Source: Fusarium oxysporum f. sp. lycopersici 4287
Lineage: Eukaryota > Ascomycota > Sordariomycetes > Hypocreales > Nectriaceae
DNA length: 64,000 nucleotides
Reading direction: 5' to 3'
NCBI RefSeq assembly: GCF_000149955.1
Contig: NC_031000.1
Coordinates: 919,813 to 983,812 of the forward strand
Numbering within the stretch: position 1 is the stretch's first letter; each line of letters opens with the position of its first letter. The notes under the pieces were generated by a model. That model saw only the letters and a list, made by a program, of their open reading frames with translations. It had not been told where the DNA came from and did not search any database. Shown piece by piece: positions 1-11,667 of the stretch. The position numbers and the translations under genes were made by a program.

Positions 1-27
1 TCCACGCCCTTAAGCACTGCATCTAAA

Positions 28-1690
28 TCAGGATGCAACTCCAACACAGACATAGTAGTGCAGCCAGAGACCAGAACAGTCATTGCCAACCTTGGAATTC
101 CATTTGTAAAAGTCTGCTAAATTGATATGGTACGTCTCAGCGATAGAATAGCACCCGTCGCCATTATCAACGTAATGCCACTGGTTGCAACTATCGACGA
201 TACCAGGTTGCGTAGGGCTCGGTACCTTTTCGCTGGTCGAAGTCTGCGGTGCCGAAGCAGTAGCAGCAGTGGATTTGGTGCCTGAAGGGGAGGCAGACTT
301 GGTGGCCGTCGCTTGGCCGGTAGCAGTCTTAGTAAAGGCAGGTAGATCCCATCCAGTAATAGGCTTAACGCAGTAAGCATTGCCGGCTTTCAAATCTTCG
401 TCACAAGTGGTCTTGTTCAGAGATGGGTTGATCTCAGTAAACAGGTTGATGGCAACATCATTTGCAAGACAAATCTGCGTACAGCTGAGGCCACCATCGT
501 ATGTGAGCCAATGGCTACACTCCAAGGTAGTGCCATTGGCAACGGTCGCACCAGCAGGGGGATCAATGCGTTGAGGGTCAGTGTTCGCAGTGTTGTTATT
601 AAGTGGCTGCCCAGCATATATACCCCCAGGTGTCGAAACACACAAGGTACTACCCCAGTAGGGATCCGCATCGTGTAAATTGGTGCAGTTCCAGTTGAGC
701 TGCGAATTGTATGACAGAAGCTGGTCGCTCATAATACCGTTGTTCAAGGCGATGTCGAGACATGTATCACCCTTCTGTACCCGGTAAATCTTGGTGCAGG
801 TGAGCGGAAGGCAGAGGCTGGTCCCAACAGCGATCTTAGTACAATCGAAGATGTTGGAGTTGATGTAATACATGGTCGCCGCTGACACTCCCTGAGATAG
901 CGCGATTGAGTCGCAGCTATCACCAGCTTTGGCTCCGTATGTCTTACCAGACACACAAACCTCGCTGCTGGCATCGGGGTTCGTAACATTAAATGCACTA
1001 TCCGTGGGGTTGAAGTTGTCCACCTTCAGGTCACAGGCCTTCGCAACGTACTTATAGTTAGACTGCGCGTACTCATCGTAAGCTCCACTGTAAGCGTCAG
1101 CTTGCATGATCTTGTACTGCTCAACGTTACAGTAAGAACACAAGTCAGACTTTGACAGTTTAGAGACATCGTCGACCTCTGGAAACGCGGCAATGACGTC
1201 TAATAGAATTAGCATAGAGCAAAGAAGGATATTTGCTAGAAGCACACTTGCCATGACAAAACTCTCCTGTCTTGGGGTCGGTGAAGCAAGTCTGGTTCCA
1301 ACTGCCCCAGAGCTTATCAACCATGTGGACATAAGACATGCCAGGGACCATCTCTTCAGTACCGCAAGCTGAAGCAACCTTTGTGCGCATGTGTCCAATA
1401 GCACTTCCACAGGTCGAGCGGCACACTAGCTTGGTCACGGCTGGATCATCACTGTCGAGATATCCATTAGCCGCCAGGTCTGCAGTCTCATCGGCGCAGT
1501 TGATGGATTGGTAGAGAGTGGCCTCGCAGACGGACGATAGTCCCGCGCTCGAAAGGGAACCTTGGGGGAACATTGCGAGACCAGAAGCATCAACCAACTT
1601 GGTGAGGATGGCGAGGCCACCAAGGAGGCCATGGCAGTGGTTGCGGGTGGCCCACATCGTGCAGTGTAAGAAAATATGAAAGAGTGACAA
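28..1690 (-). CDS. Secreted protein with four LysM-like modules (two exons)
   Basis: Two exons on the minus strand (1690-1246 and 1199-28) joined by a 46-bp intron with a GCTAAT branch site give about 538 aa with phases that close. After a Cys-rich N-terminal region, exon 2 carries LysM-like modules recognisable by GDSCDSIA, GDTCLDIA, a third around SCTQICLAND and a C-terminal GDGCYSIAETY. A Thr/Ser/Ala-rich linker precedes the last module. LysM modules bind chitin oligomers; such fungal proteins act outside the cell or in the wall. The start is uncertain: an in-frame ATG at 1657 places a moderately hydrophobic stretch (GLLGGLAILT) nearer the N-terminus, and an upstream exon is possible. The gene lies head to head with the chitinase at 3070, a pairing known for subgroup C chitinases in other filamentous fungi (for example Trichoderma). 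The donor GTGCTT is weak, so the intron edge may shift. Confidence 0.8.
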
Positions 1691-1864
1691 GAAAGCGTCA
1701 AAGGAGGGACTGAAGCAAATAGGGGCTAACAGCTAATTGACACAGAAGAAGAATGAACAACCTTTATGAGATTGCAACGTCATGAACTGAGTAACTGTCT
1801 CAATAAACTCGTTCCTGAAACGAAATCAAGCCAGTATGCATGGGGCATAGAATAAAAAGGCGGC

Positions 1865-2655
1865 TTAGTAGGTCTCTTGATCCCAATATGGCAGTTCAAT
1901 CATTAAAATCATGGATGGAAGATGTTGCCGACTTGGCATCATAAAGCATGTCACTCGACAGAAGTACCTGACATGAGGCCCACTAGGTTCTCTACAGGTT
2001 GCCAAAACTGTCCGAGGCCCTGGCATGATCTGACCATACCCACTGATCGATGCNNNNNNNNNNNNNNNNNNNNNNNNNNNNNNNNNNNNNNNNNNNNNNN
2101 NNNNNNNNNNNNNNNNNNNNNNNNNNNNNNNNNNNNNNNNNNNNNNNNNNNNNNNNNNNNNNNNNNNNNNNNNNNNNNNNGTAACGTAACGCGTTGGAGC
2201 GGGTAATTCCGTCACTGTCTGTGGATCTCGTTTAATGGATATCGTGAGAAGTTTTACCCATGCTACCTTAGCCGTTGACCCTGGTTGGTACCCTGTTGAG
2301 GTGTGAAAGAACGAAGACCAGGGATCTACAATACCCGCTTTTGCTCCATTGACCATAATTTGGCCAACCATAGAAAAGCGTGCGACGAACAACTCGAGCA
2401 AACACCGGGAGATGGATCCCGCCAAGACCGAGAATATATGTTCCGCGGCCCCAAAGAGTACTAGCATCATGAGAACCAACAGGTATCCATAATCGTAACG
2501 ACTTCAGGCCGAAAAAACACTGAGGACCAACAAAAGACGCACGGAATAGCCTTTTCCAGGTCAAAGCCAAGGCGAAGAAGGTGATGGACTCGCGGATCAA
2601 GGCAATGTTCGGCACGTTGAAGCCGATAACTAGGGTGTGAAATGCTTTTTGCCAA
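1865..2655 (-). pseudogene. Unidentified interrupted minus-strand coding remnant
   Basis: Overlapping minus-strand frames look protein-like in patches: a stretch ending KRDPQTVTELPAPTRYV at about 2181-2400 and another with WIPVGSHDASTLWG at about 2430-2520. They sit in different frames and are cut by the N gap at 2054-2180. No domain is recognised. It may be a decayed gene or a multi-exon gene whose splice sites I could not place. It occupies the divergent interval between the LysM and chitinase genes. Confidence 0.2.
2054..2180. other. Assembly gap (127 N)
   Basis: Run of N between the LysM and chitinase genes. The true length is unknown. Confidence 0.99.
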
Positions 2656-3069
2656 AGCTTACTACTCCATAATGGAACAAAGACACCCAGTAAATGACCG
2701 AACTGCAGAAATTACTGTTTCAGCTTGCTCGCTGCGCAAGTTAGTCATGAAATTAACCTTCGAGTCAAGCATGTTCCCGCTGTAAGGGTCCGTGACGCCG
2801 AGGGTAAACTTCTTTCCGAAATGGGACAACACAGGGGGCCTTCTCCGGTTGTACTCGAGTAAAAGTGTTATTCAAGATAAATATTCTACTACCTTTGTAA
2901 TTATTGCCTATGTCAAGCAATGGTCGAGTCGCAGCTGATCAATTGCCTTGTTACTCTTTGTTCTTCATTTGTCTATACAATCGCTCATTTATTGTCACTC
3001 TTTTGATACACGTTTCCACTTAGACATCATCTTTCTTTTGGTTAAACAATACTCGTTCTTATCTTCATT
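2656..3069 (+). promoter_or_regulatory. Upstream region of the chitinase gene
   Basis: No coding signal. The last 130 bases before the ATG at 3070 are pyrimidine-rich, as in many fungal 5' leaders. I see no TATA box or operator I would defend. Confidence 0.35.
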
Positions 3070-6000
3070 ATGAGGTTGACGTGGGCAACCAGTCTGGTTG
3101 CTCTACTGCTCACCTCGACCCCGTTCACGGTCGCAGAAGACATACACTGCGACAAGAACAAGCCCTGCGAGGTCGGTTGCTGTGGTACCAATAATGTCTG
3201 CGGCACTGGTCCAGACTACTGCAGCAAGGCCAAGTGCATCAACAGCTGTACCTACAAAGCTGAATGCAATCCAGGCAAGTGGGATTCGCAGTACTTCAAC
3301 GCTACCAAGTGTCCCCTCAATGTGTGTTGCAGCAAGTTTGGCTTCTGCGGTACCACTGAGGAGTTCTGCGGCAAAGAAACTGTCAAGAGACCCTCCTGTA
3401 ACATTGGCTCTCAGTCAGTCAAGCGTGTGATCGGTTACTATGGCTCTGGTGGTGCAACCCGCAAATGCAACCCCATGATCCCCGACGCTTTCCCTCAGGG
3501 CATTTACACCCACATCTACTTTGCATTCGGTAGTATCGACCCCAAATCGTTCAAGGTCGTGCCCGCCAATGCAGGAGATCAACAACTTTACTCTCAATTG
3601 TCTTCACTCAAGACTCGAGACTCGGGTCAAGAGCTCTGGTTGTCTATTGGCGGCTGGGCCTTTTCTGACAAGGGTTCTCCAACAGCGACAACCTTTTCAG
3701 ACTTGGTCAATGCCGATGAGACACGTCAGAACGTCTTCTTTGCTAGCTTGACCCTCTTCATGCAGACTTGGGGCTTTACTGGCATTGATATCGACTGGGA
3801 GTATCCAGTTGATAAAGACCGCAGTGGCCGTCAGTCTGACTTCAAGGCCTATCCAAGGTTCTTGAAGCGACTCAAGTCCGCTCTTGGTGACTACAAGTAT
3901 GGCCTTTCTGTTACTCTTCCCACTAGTTACTGGTATCTCCAACATTTTGATCTAGAGAACATTGAACCATCTGTGGACTGGTTCAATGTTATGAGCTATG
4001 ATCTTCATGGAGCATGGGATATCGGTAACAAGTGGACGGGCGCGTTTGTTGGAGCGCATACCAACTTGACTGAGATCACGAGCTCGTTAGATCTTCTCTG
4101 GCGTAACAAGGTCTCTCCGTCTAAGGTTGTGCTGGGCTTGGCATTCTACGGCCGATCTGTTACACTGGCAAGCTCATCCTGTTCTGAGCCTGGTTGCCCA
4201 TACCTTTCAGCAGGAGATGCTGGGTGCAGCGGTGAAGCTGGAATCCTGTTTAACAGTGAGATCTCAGATCTCATTCGTGAGAAGAAGCTCAGGCCCAAGC
4301 TGTACAAGGACGCTGCCATCAAGACAATCCAATGGAACAACGATCAATGGGTTTCGTACGATGACAGGGATACGTGGAAGCTTAAGGCCAACTTTCTCAA
4401 GTCTCAGTGCCTGAGTGGCGTGCTGGTCTGGGCTGTCGACTATGACGACGACAAGCATTCCTACTCCAACGGACTAGCAGCAGCACTTGGTATCAAGGTC
4501 AACGTTGACTCTGGTAGCGGCCTTACTATCAAACTACCTGATAAGAGAGAGGATTCCCAGGACTTCTGTTACTTTACCAACTGCGGTCAGACGTGCCCCA
4601 GCGGCTATACGGAGATCGCTCGCGGCGGCAAGGACTCGGAGATTATGCTGGACGCCACAGAATGCTTGCCGGGTCAAGATCAGGTACAGACGCTTTGCTG
4701 CCCCAAGTCTTCCAAGGTACCAAAGTGTCAATGGAGAGGATACCAAGGCAACGACCATTGTCCGGTTGGCTGTAACGCAGGCGAAGTCGCGGTCGGCACT
4801 CATCACCAAGGTTGCAAGAAGTCCGGGTGGCAGACCGCTTGTTGTGAAGCTACTGATTCCACTGGGCCTTGGTCCAAGTGCGGATGGACAGTAGATTGCT
4901 ACGACGACGACGACTCCACGTGTCCCAAGGGCTTCTCGTCCTTTGTTGTGGGATCTCGAGGCGGTTTTGGTGGTCAGAAGAGTTGCAAGAAAGGCAAGAA
5001 GTACAATTACTGCTGCACTGAGACTCCCAAGCCTTTCAAGAACTGTGAGTGGGTTGGCCATGAGGTATCGTTCCCCAATGAACAGGCTTGTACCAATACC
5101 TGTCCCCATGGGTCCACTCGCATCGCTGCGCAGGATATCAGCACGTCATGGAGTACCTCTGGCTACCTTGCACATACTGACAAGTGCACCTACGGCTTTG
5201 AAGCATATTGCTGCGCTGGCGACAAGGAATCTGACAAGGACGAGCGCGACATTATAGTGTACCAGGACAAGGACGCAAAGGAGTTTGACTATGCGCTGCA
5301 AAGATTTCTCAGAGATCCCGTCTGTCCTGACGAAGAGATTGAGTTCGGCGGCGATGATGGGCTGAGTACCGATGAGGGGCTCAGCGCACGGAATCTTCTC
5401 CTGGGTCGCGCTACAGACAATTCAGCGGTTCTAGCTGTGCTCCTTCCCATCATGGGAGTTTGGGTCACGTCTCGAGAACCACGCCTGGATTTGACGGAGA
5501 TTTACAACAGGGACGTTAGGGCAGCTGGGTATGCCCAAAGCGCTGCCAACCTCACCACGTTTCAGCAGCTGCTGTATCAGAGCGACTGGAATGGCCGACC
5601 CAGGTACTCCGGCAGAGCTGTCGCCAGGATGGCACTCTGTGATCTCGCCGAGTCAAGAGAAGGTTTGGAAAACCTAGCTACAGTTCCAGCAGCTCTTTGT
5701 GAGGTTCCGTCGAGCACCGGCTCTGAAGCTCAAAAGCGAGATATTCAAGCTCGGACTATCAATGTCAACGTTATGACAGATCGGGGCAAAGGCGGGGTCC
5801 AGCCAAGTGCTGCATATATTTTCCAAGCAATCAAAGCCGGCCACCTAAGCTTGCATTATTTGCGCTGGCTCCCCCCGAGCCCAACGAGCCGTCAAGTCAT
5901 TCTTGAGGTAGCTTACTGGATTGGACCCTCTCCTGGTGTAGAAGATCCAGCCAACTCGTATCGAAACCTGTACCGCGATCGCAGTCACCGGAACGCCGTA

Positions 6001-6704
6001 GACCGATGGGTTGTCTTTCATTTCCACATCCCTTTAGATGCCAACACCTTCTGGACGGAGCCGAGCGGCGTGAACGATTACTACCTTGGTGTCTCGTCCT
6101 TTGGCATGTATCACAGTCAGGGTACCCATCGGCCAAATCCTCCTCGAGGCTACAGAGGACCAGTTGATTACCGAGCCGAGTGGGTGTAAGTACGCCTTCT
6201 ACCTGATGGGTATTATAGTGCTAATATGTTTCTGATTCAGATACAGCAGCTCATACGCTGGCGGCAGTTCTAACACAGGAGCTCTGACGAACTACAACCA
6301 GCGACGAGAACCTTTCAACTGCAGGATTCCGGAACACGGACCAGCGCCAGGGCCAGCCTTTTATCTTGGCCGCGACTATACTTCTCAGATCAACGATTTA
6401 ATTACCGCCAATCGGGATCCACAATTGGCTGTTCTTATTAATGAGTTTGTACGTATCTGTGCTCCATTTACTTGCAGCGGGCGGTCACTAATTCGACATC
6501 TGTCAGGGCATGGGGCTTCACCAGGCGGGCGTTTTTAGATCTGCTAACCTAGCGAGGATCTGGCCCATCGCCAGGAACGGAAACCTGCCCCCAGCAGGGA
6601 GCAGCTGGGGTGATCAAGAATACAGCCCTGGTCCCCAGGCTTTTCAAATCAACTTTGACCTTAACGGAGCTCGGGTAAACAACGTACAGAATGCTGATCC
6701 GTAA
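3070..6704 (+). CDS. Subgroup C (killer-toxin-like) GH18 chitinase with tandem hevein modules
   Basis: Three exons (3070-6185, 6241-6448, 6507-6704) with GTAAGT and GTACGT donors, a GCTAAT branch site in the first intron and closing phases give 1173 aa. Residues 1-22 are a signal peptide. Two Cys-rich chitin-binding (CBM18) modules lie at about 26-60 and 66-110. The GH18 barrel runs from about 118 to 460 with the DxDxE motif GIDIDWEYP, catalytic acid about E244. Residues 500-730 hold repeated Cys-rich blocks with CC pairs. A long C-terminal region ends in the two small exons. This order matches subgroup C fungal chitinases, which resemble the alpha subunit of the yeast zymocin and hydrolyse chitin outside the cell. 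Proposed roles are wall remodelling or antagonism of other fungi. No break is seen. It faces the LysM gene at 28-1690, which may be co-regulated or protect self chitin (inference). Confidence 0.92.
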
Positions 6705-7258
6705 GACCATTTGTATCTGTGTAGTGTTAGGTCCCGGTTAGAGTCAGTGGACAATTGTACATAGAATATAGAACATACAATATACTCGCCGTGATCACCG
6801 TGTTCACCATTCACGAATGTTGGCCTTCTAGATAGCGTCACTTGCAAATCGTGCCATTGAGCGAGGTCGATAATTAAACTGGAAGAAGGACACAGACACC
6901 TACCAACATGCTTTCAGAAAAGCGATATCTATCTGGGAGGTGGTTTAGTTAGCGTTGTATTCTACTTTTGCTTAAAAATGTTACCTCTCCTATTACCTTT
7001 ACTTTTAAGCTTTGAGGAAATGACTGCCGCATATCACTGCATCAAGTAGATTTCGAAGCCCAAGAGTGTAGACAATACATGTGTGAACCAGTGGCACGCT
7101 GCCATACCGCATTTTGAGGAGACAACAAATGATCGCGCTTTGACGAGTATAGCTAGAGAGACGAAGACAGGAGGCTGCCCCTAAGTTGGGTTGGGGTATG
7201 AGTTTATTTGTGTATCATAGCCTCGGGTGGAAGACAAAGTCGAATACAATAGTGTCCT
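6705..7258. other. Intergenic region, chitinase 3' flank
   Basis: No coding or repeat signal seen. It contains the 3' flanks of two converging genes, the chitinase (plus) and the unknown gene at 7259-7990 (minus). Confidence 0.5.
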
Positions 7259-7990
7259 CTAAGCTTCTTTGTCGCATTCTAATGAACGGCGTGGGGATTG
7301 GCCACTGTAGTGCTTCAAGAATTGGCGAATCTCCGAATATGACCCTGTATTGTTAAGAGTCAGATCTCCAGGCCAGACATAATCACCGAGGTCCTCTTCA
7401 GGTCCATCAAAGTCAATCGCAAGCTCAGTTCGCATCGAGTTCAGCATCAGTAGTTGCCATAGATCCAACAGATAGCCTGTTGGGATCCTCATCCATCCCC
7501 AGCCTCGGTGCCCTCGTTTCCAGTCCAGAGACACCGCTTTCACAACAAATTCGCGCCCAGAAACATCTTTCAGTGTTGATTCATCGGCAAGTAATACATA
7601 GTCATGGATGCTAACTGACATGACTCGATCCTTATCGGTGTTTTCATGCCGGCAGAATTTGCGAATGCCTTGGACATCAAGCCCATCTAGTAGAGATTTA
7701 TCGGCTCGAGCATCGAGATAGAACAAGTCCTCGAGTATGTCGACGTGGCGTTGATCTGCATCCTCCCGACCATCGTAGTGTCCGAATGCCAGTCTTGTCT
7801 GGTGTTTCAGAGCATATAGAAGCTTGCCCCAAGCCTCGTCTGATCCTGGGCCGTAATATGTGCGATAGATGTCGAAACCCCATTGCTGGTAATATTGAAG
7901 AATGTCGGGATCCTTGCTCTCCATCTGTTGCATCGCAGGCGGTCCGGGAGGCCAATATTTAGAAATCTGCTCGACCATCTTTTCGATCAT
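7259..7990 (-). CDS. Unknown protein, paralogue A of a local family
   Basis: Intronless ORF of 243 aa that I do not recognise. It is clearly paralogous to the protein at 10891-11667: both share YRTYYG near residue 42, a HQT(R/K)LAFG motif, an LDGLDV(Q/R)G motif, a WGWMRIPTGYLL segment near residue 170 and a WPGD(L/M)(T/A)L motif near the C-terminus. It has no signal peptide or clear membrane segment and is rich in acidic and aromatic residues, so a soluble cytoplasmic protein is likely. It lies beside an ankyrin-repeat gene in the same orientation, as does paralogue B. Confidence 0.7.
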   Translation of the reverse strand: MIEKMVEQISKYWPPGPPAMQQMESKDPDILQYYQQWGFDIYRTYYGPGSDEAWGKLLYALKHQTRLAFGHYDGREDADQRHVDILEDLFYLDARADKSLLDGLDVQGIRKFCRHENTDKDRVMSVSIHDYVLLADESTLKDVSGREFVVKAVSLDWKRGHRGWGWMRIPTGYLLDLWQLLMLNSMRTELAIDFDGPEEDLGDYVWPGDLTLNNTGSYSEIRQFLKHYSGQSPRRSLECDKEA

Positions 7991-8463
7991 CTTTGCGGCG
8001 GTCTGGTTGATTAAGATTCGGTAGTTTCAGGCGTGGCAGCAAAGGAAAGGAGCGATTATTCCAAGTTCAGCCGTTAATGTCGCAGTGGTAAAAGAGGGTA
8101 AGTTGGCCTTTCCCCAAGGACCAACAACTTATAACCGACTGACGACTCATTCACGGAACACTATTTATCCGCACGCCACCCAATCCGCCGTCGTTGATCC
8201 ATAAAGTCAGGGTATGAGTTCACTTTTGAGCCCTGTTAAAAGATTCCCTGTAATACCCTGACATCAACATGTCTTAAATGACACTGGTTGGAAAGCTCCT
8301 CAGTGCGTTATCACACAGGGCTAAGCGGTTGCCACTGTCAATCACAAGATGATAGACGGCGAATCGCTGCTAGGCAATAGCAGGGAAGAAAGATGCGATG
8401 GACCTCTGCTTTCTCCGAATCTAATTTAGACATCCAATTCTGAAACCAGTCTATTTTAATGCT
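7991..8463. other. Intergenic region
   Basis: No gene or repeat recognised between unknown paralogue A and the ankyrin gene. Confidence 0.5.
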
Positions 8464-10242
8464 CTAGATCTTATGTATCCTACGAGCGCTTCCTCGCCCC
8501 CTCCCCTTTCCAGTTCGCCTCGGGGGGCCATCGAGCTCTTTCCACCCCTGCCTCGTTTTATGACATATCTGTCTTGGATTCATTCCCTCTGCGTCTGCCA
8601 AGTCCATCAACTCGACTCCCCCAGCTTCCACAAGTCTCGATAGTACTTCCTCCTGGGCCCTGATTCTCTCCGGCGCTTTGTACCTCTGATCACGTCCCAA
8701 GTACGTACCAGCGGCAGCTCGGTGAAGAGATGTCTGCCCATTCAAGTTCTGAAGTGCAGGGTCGCCGCCGTGGCGAAGAAAGAATGATACAGCATCGTCC
8801 CATTCTAGATTTGCCGCTGCAATATGCAACGGCGTGTTGCCAGCCTTATCCGTGTCGGCCGTAGACGCGCCATGAGCGAGTAACGTTAATAACGTAGCTG
8901 CATCAATGGGTGCCTTGCCGAAGTAGTAGTATCTAACTCTGCCACTATCATCCAGACGAAATCGGGTGTGCAGAGGCGTTTGACTTTCTGTATTCCGTAT
9001 GCCAGCGTCGCTACCCCTGGCACACAAGAGTTGAAAAATAGGGCTGTACATCTTATCGTGTCGACTCGGTGACCGGGTGGCGTAGTGCAAAGGTGTATTT
9101 CCATCGGTATCCGTGGCATTGATAGCGGTTGGGTCTAGGTCTAACAGAAACTCAATGATATTCATAATGTTCCGTGCTTTATCGTAGATAGCGTCTTTCG
9201 AGTATCCAAAGTTTTCCCTTGGCAGGTGGCTTTGAGTCACCCAATGAAGAGGAGTACTTCCACGACTATCTCGCTGCCATAGAACGTCTGATACGTCAAC
9301 CTCGGAGCCTCGGCAATCAATGAGAGTCTTCACAGCTTCGAAGTTTGCGTGGGTACAGGCAACATATAGTGCGTTAGCCTCGAAAGTGCAGTCATGCAGA
9401 TTCCAAAACTTCTCATCCCACGGGCCTCTTTGCACCTTGGTGTCAATACTGGCAAAACCATCAATGAGTCTTTTGATTAATCGTGAACCTGCCCACTCCA
9501 CAGTCAAAGTGAGGACTGTGTTACGTATCTTTTGGTTTCCATACAAGACATCGGATGCGCACGCACCTCGATCTAGTAGCAAATTCATGGTTGCTTCGCT
9601 TGCCGCAGCTCCAGGTCGTCGTTCTTGTAGAGAAGTAGGCAAATAGAGGTTAGGCGCCGAAGCAGCTGACAGTAATGCAGTATAACCATTTGAGTCTCGC
9701 TCGTAGATGCTGGCGTATCGTGGCTGGTTATCGAGTAGGAATTTGACCATGTCGACCTGACCGTATTTGGCGGCTTCATTCAATAGTTCGAATTCTTGAG
9801 ATTCGAATCTAATTTTTATCTCAGGATCTTTGCCCTTCGTACAGTGATGCAGAAGGATTTTGAATACACCAAGACCTCCTCCCTGCGCCGCCCACTGTAA
9901 GTAGTTAATGTTCATACCGCCGTAAGAGGCGCCACCGTCTGAAGAAGAGCGTCTGTCTGGGACGGCCCAGAGATCGTTCGCGAAGACCGGCTCTATCGAG
10001 ACAGCCCAAGGTGCAATTGTGAGATATTGTTGAAGAGCCTTGGTGTCGTTCTGCTGAATTATTGTATACAGAAGGCTAAAGGTTGGCTTCTCATATAGAA
10101 TTAAACCATCCGAATGAGGCATCGCCATGGGTACTGGCCAAGGTCTCTTAAGTCCTTGACTTTTGTACTCAGCGTTTGGGTTTTCAGTGAAACGGTAATA
10201 TGGCGGCTCATCTTCTGTATCGGTAGAGGAAGACATGGTCAT
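8464..10242 (-). CDS. Ankyrin-repeat protein
   Basis: Intronless ORF of 592 aa. Ankyrin repeats are recognisable through most of the protein by TPLHWVTQ, NTPLHYATRS, NTPLHIAAAN and TSLHRAAAG, and by the LLNEAAKYGQVDMVKFLLDN unit near residue 155. The basic tail (GKGRGRGSARR) could be a nuclear or nucleic-acid contact (inference). Ankyrin repeats mediate protein contacts; no catalytic domain is visible. A second ATG two codons downstream could also serve. A decayed paralogue lies at 12603-13095, and members of another paralogous family flank the gene, so this block has been duplicated locally. Confidence 0.82.
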   Translation of the reverse strand: MTMSSSTDTEDEPPYYRFTENPNAEYKSQGLKRPWPVPMAMPHSDGLILYEKPTFSLLYTIIQQNDTKALQQYLTIAPWAVSIEPVFANDLWAVPDRRSSSDGGASYGGMNINYLQWAAQGGGLGVFKILLHHCTKGKDPEIKIRFESQEFELLNEAAKYGQVDMVKFLLDNQPRYASIYERDSNGYTALLSAASAPNLYLPTSLQERRPGAAASEATMNLLLDRGACASDVLYGNQKIRNTVLTLTVEWAGSRLIKRLIDGFASIDTKVQRGPWDEKFWNLHDCTFEANALYVACTHANFEAVKTLIDCRGSEVDVSDVLWQRDSRGSTPLHWVTQSHLPRENFGYSKDAIYDKARNIMNIIEFLLDLDPTAINATDTDGNTPLHYATRSPSRHDKMYSPIFQLLCARGSDAGIRNTESQTPLHTRFRLDDSGRVRYYYFGKAPIDAATLLTLLAHGASTADTDKAGNTPLHIAAANLEWDDAVSFFLRHGGDPALQNLNGQTSLHRAAAGTYLGRDQRYKAPERIRAQEEVLSRLVEAGGVELMDLADAEGMNPRQICHKTRQGWKELDGPPRRTGKGRGRGSARRIHKI

Positions 10243-10890
10243 AGATAGATAGTTGGATTAGCTGAAAGAACAGGAAAAAGCCTAACAGGAGACTACAATA
10301 TTATGTGTTGGTCGGTCATGGGATATACTTATGTAAAAGTCGGTTAACATTCGAACTTCGAGAAGTGGGGTTATGGTTAATGCGGCGAACCTGGTCAGGT
10401 CCGGCGAAAGAGTCACAGCCCGAGCTCAAATTACGTACATAAATGGAGCACAAGTAATTGTAGATGGGTCAACCACCAACAAGGCCTGAGGCACTACAGT
10501 TGTTGCATAATCATGGCACAGCAAACCCACTAACTTCCTTTGTTTTCTTATTCTTTATCTGGACAATTGATAATTCTCTAATTGTGCCATTCATTCGAGA
10601 TGTGATGTATTTAAAGTTATATATATATAACTTAGGTAGCTGCTTTATCTACATAACCAATGTGCAGGTGACTCTACTCGCTTGTTATACATCGGCTCTA
10701 CTTTGAATGTCTGCCAATCGGCTACCCGCTCTCAGCAGTTTTTCTGCTGAAGCTGAAAGCGGATGAGAAGAGTCGGGGTTTAGCTGTATCGGTATGATGC
10801 GATAAATACTTTATGTGTACTTGTATCAAAGGTAACTAAGTGTTCTTGTATCTTAATCAAAGTCTACCGAATGGGTCTCTTCATTCTTCC
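10243..10890. repeat. Intergenic region with one copy of a degenerate direct repeat
   Basis: The stretch at about 10545-10720 resembles 11985-12160 in the same orientation: shared CTCTA/CGAATTGT, TATATATAACT, TTAAGTAACTGCT-like and CAGGTGAACT-like blocks, then a CTCCACTTCAA-like end. It contains a short TA-rich palindrome (about 10615-10632). No gene is seen. Confidence 0.45.
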
Positions 10891-11667
10891 TTACCACATG
10901 TCATCCTTTTGGCCGCTATAATAAGGCCATCCGCGAATTTCGGAACATCTTCCAGTATCTAAAAGTGCCATGTCCCCAGGCCAGATACTTTCCTCAAGTT
11001 CTGCTTCAGGTTCGTGAAAGCGAAGACAAGACTCGGTCCGATGTTTATTCCACATCAGAAATATCCAGAGCTCTAACAGATAGCCTGTTGGGATTCTCAT
11101 CCATCCCCATCCCGAGTAACCATCCCACGACAACGAGATAGTCTTGACGACGAATTCGCCGTTTTCTATATCCTTCAAAACAGCTTCATCGGCGAGCAAA
11201 ACAAACTTGAACAGATAATCTGCCATAGCTCGACCCTCGTGGGGCCTTGTGCTCACGTGGTACTTGATGTTGCTTTCCTCTCTATCCGTAACTTTGGACT
11301 CTTTGAGCTTTTCAGCGTTGCAGAAATCCCGAAGACCTCGAACATCGAGACCATCCAGACGAGAGGGATCCTCCCGGACATCGAGATGAAATAATTCCTG
11401 AACTCGTCGCCTATCATCTTGGTCTGTTTCCTCCTCGTCATCAAACGCCCCAAATGCCAGTTTAGTCTGATGTCTCAAAGAGTATAGAAGCGCCTGCCAA
11501 TGCTTATCGGACTCTTTACCATAGTAGGTACGGTAGACGCTAAAAACCCAGTCGCGGTACCTTAAGTGGTGGAAATTATCGGGGTTCTTTCTGCCTCCAG
11601 GTTCCAGCTTGGTCCCGCGCGGGAACAGCCAAACCTTATCCATCATGTCTTTAATAATGTCAGACAT
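10891..11667 (-). CDS. Unknown protein, paralogue B of a local family
   Basis: Intronless ORF of 258 aa, paralogous to 7259-7990 with the conserved YRTYYG, HQTKLAFG, LDGLDVRG, GWGWMRIPTGYLLELW and WPGDMALL elements. It has a longer middle segment (about residues 115-150) than paralogue A. No signal peptide or known domain. The similarity is far from identity, so the duplication is old. Function unknown. Confidence 0.7.
   Translation of the reverse strand: MSDIIKDMMDKVWLFPRGTKLEPGGRKNPDNFHHLRYRDWVFSVYRTYYGKESDKHWQALLYSLRHQTKLAFGAFDDEEETDQDDRRRVQELFHLDVREDPSRLDGLDVRGLRDFCNAEKLKESKVTDREESNIKYHVSTRPHEGRAMADYLFKFVLLADEAVLKDIENGEFVVKTISLSWDGYSGWGWMRIPTGYLLELWIFLMWNKHRTESCLRFHEPEAELEESIWPGDMALLDTGRCSEIRGWPYYSGQKDDMW

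Noticed and set aside
1922..2206. ORFs running through N runs (also at 21978-22450 and 46585-46848)
   Set aside because: Their length comes from undefined bases, not from sequence.
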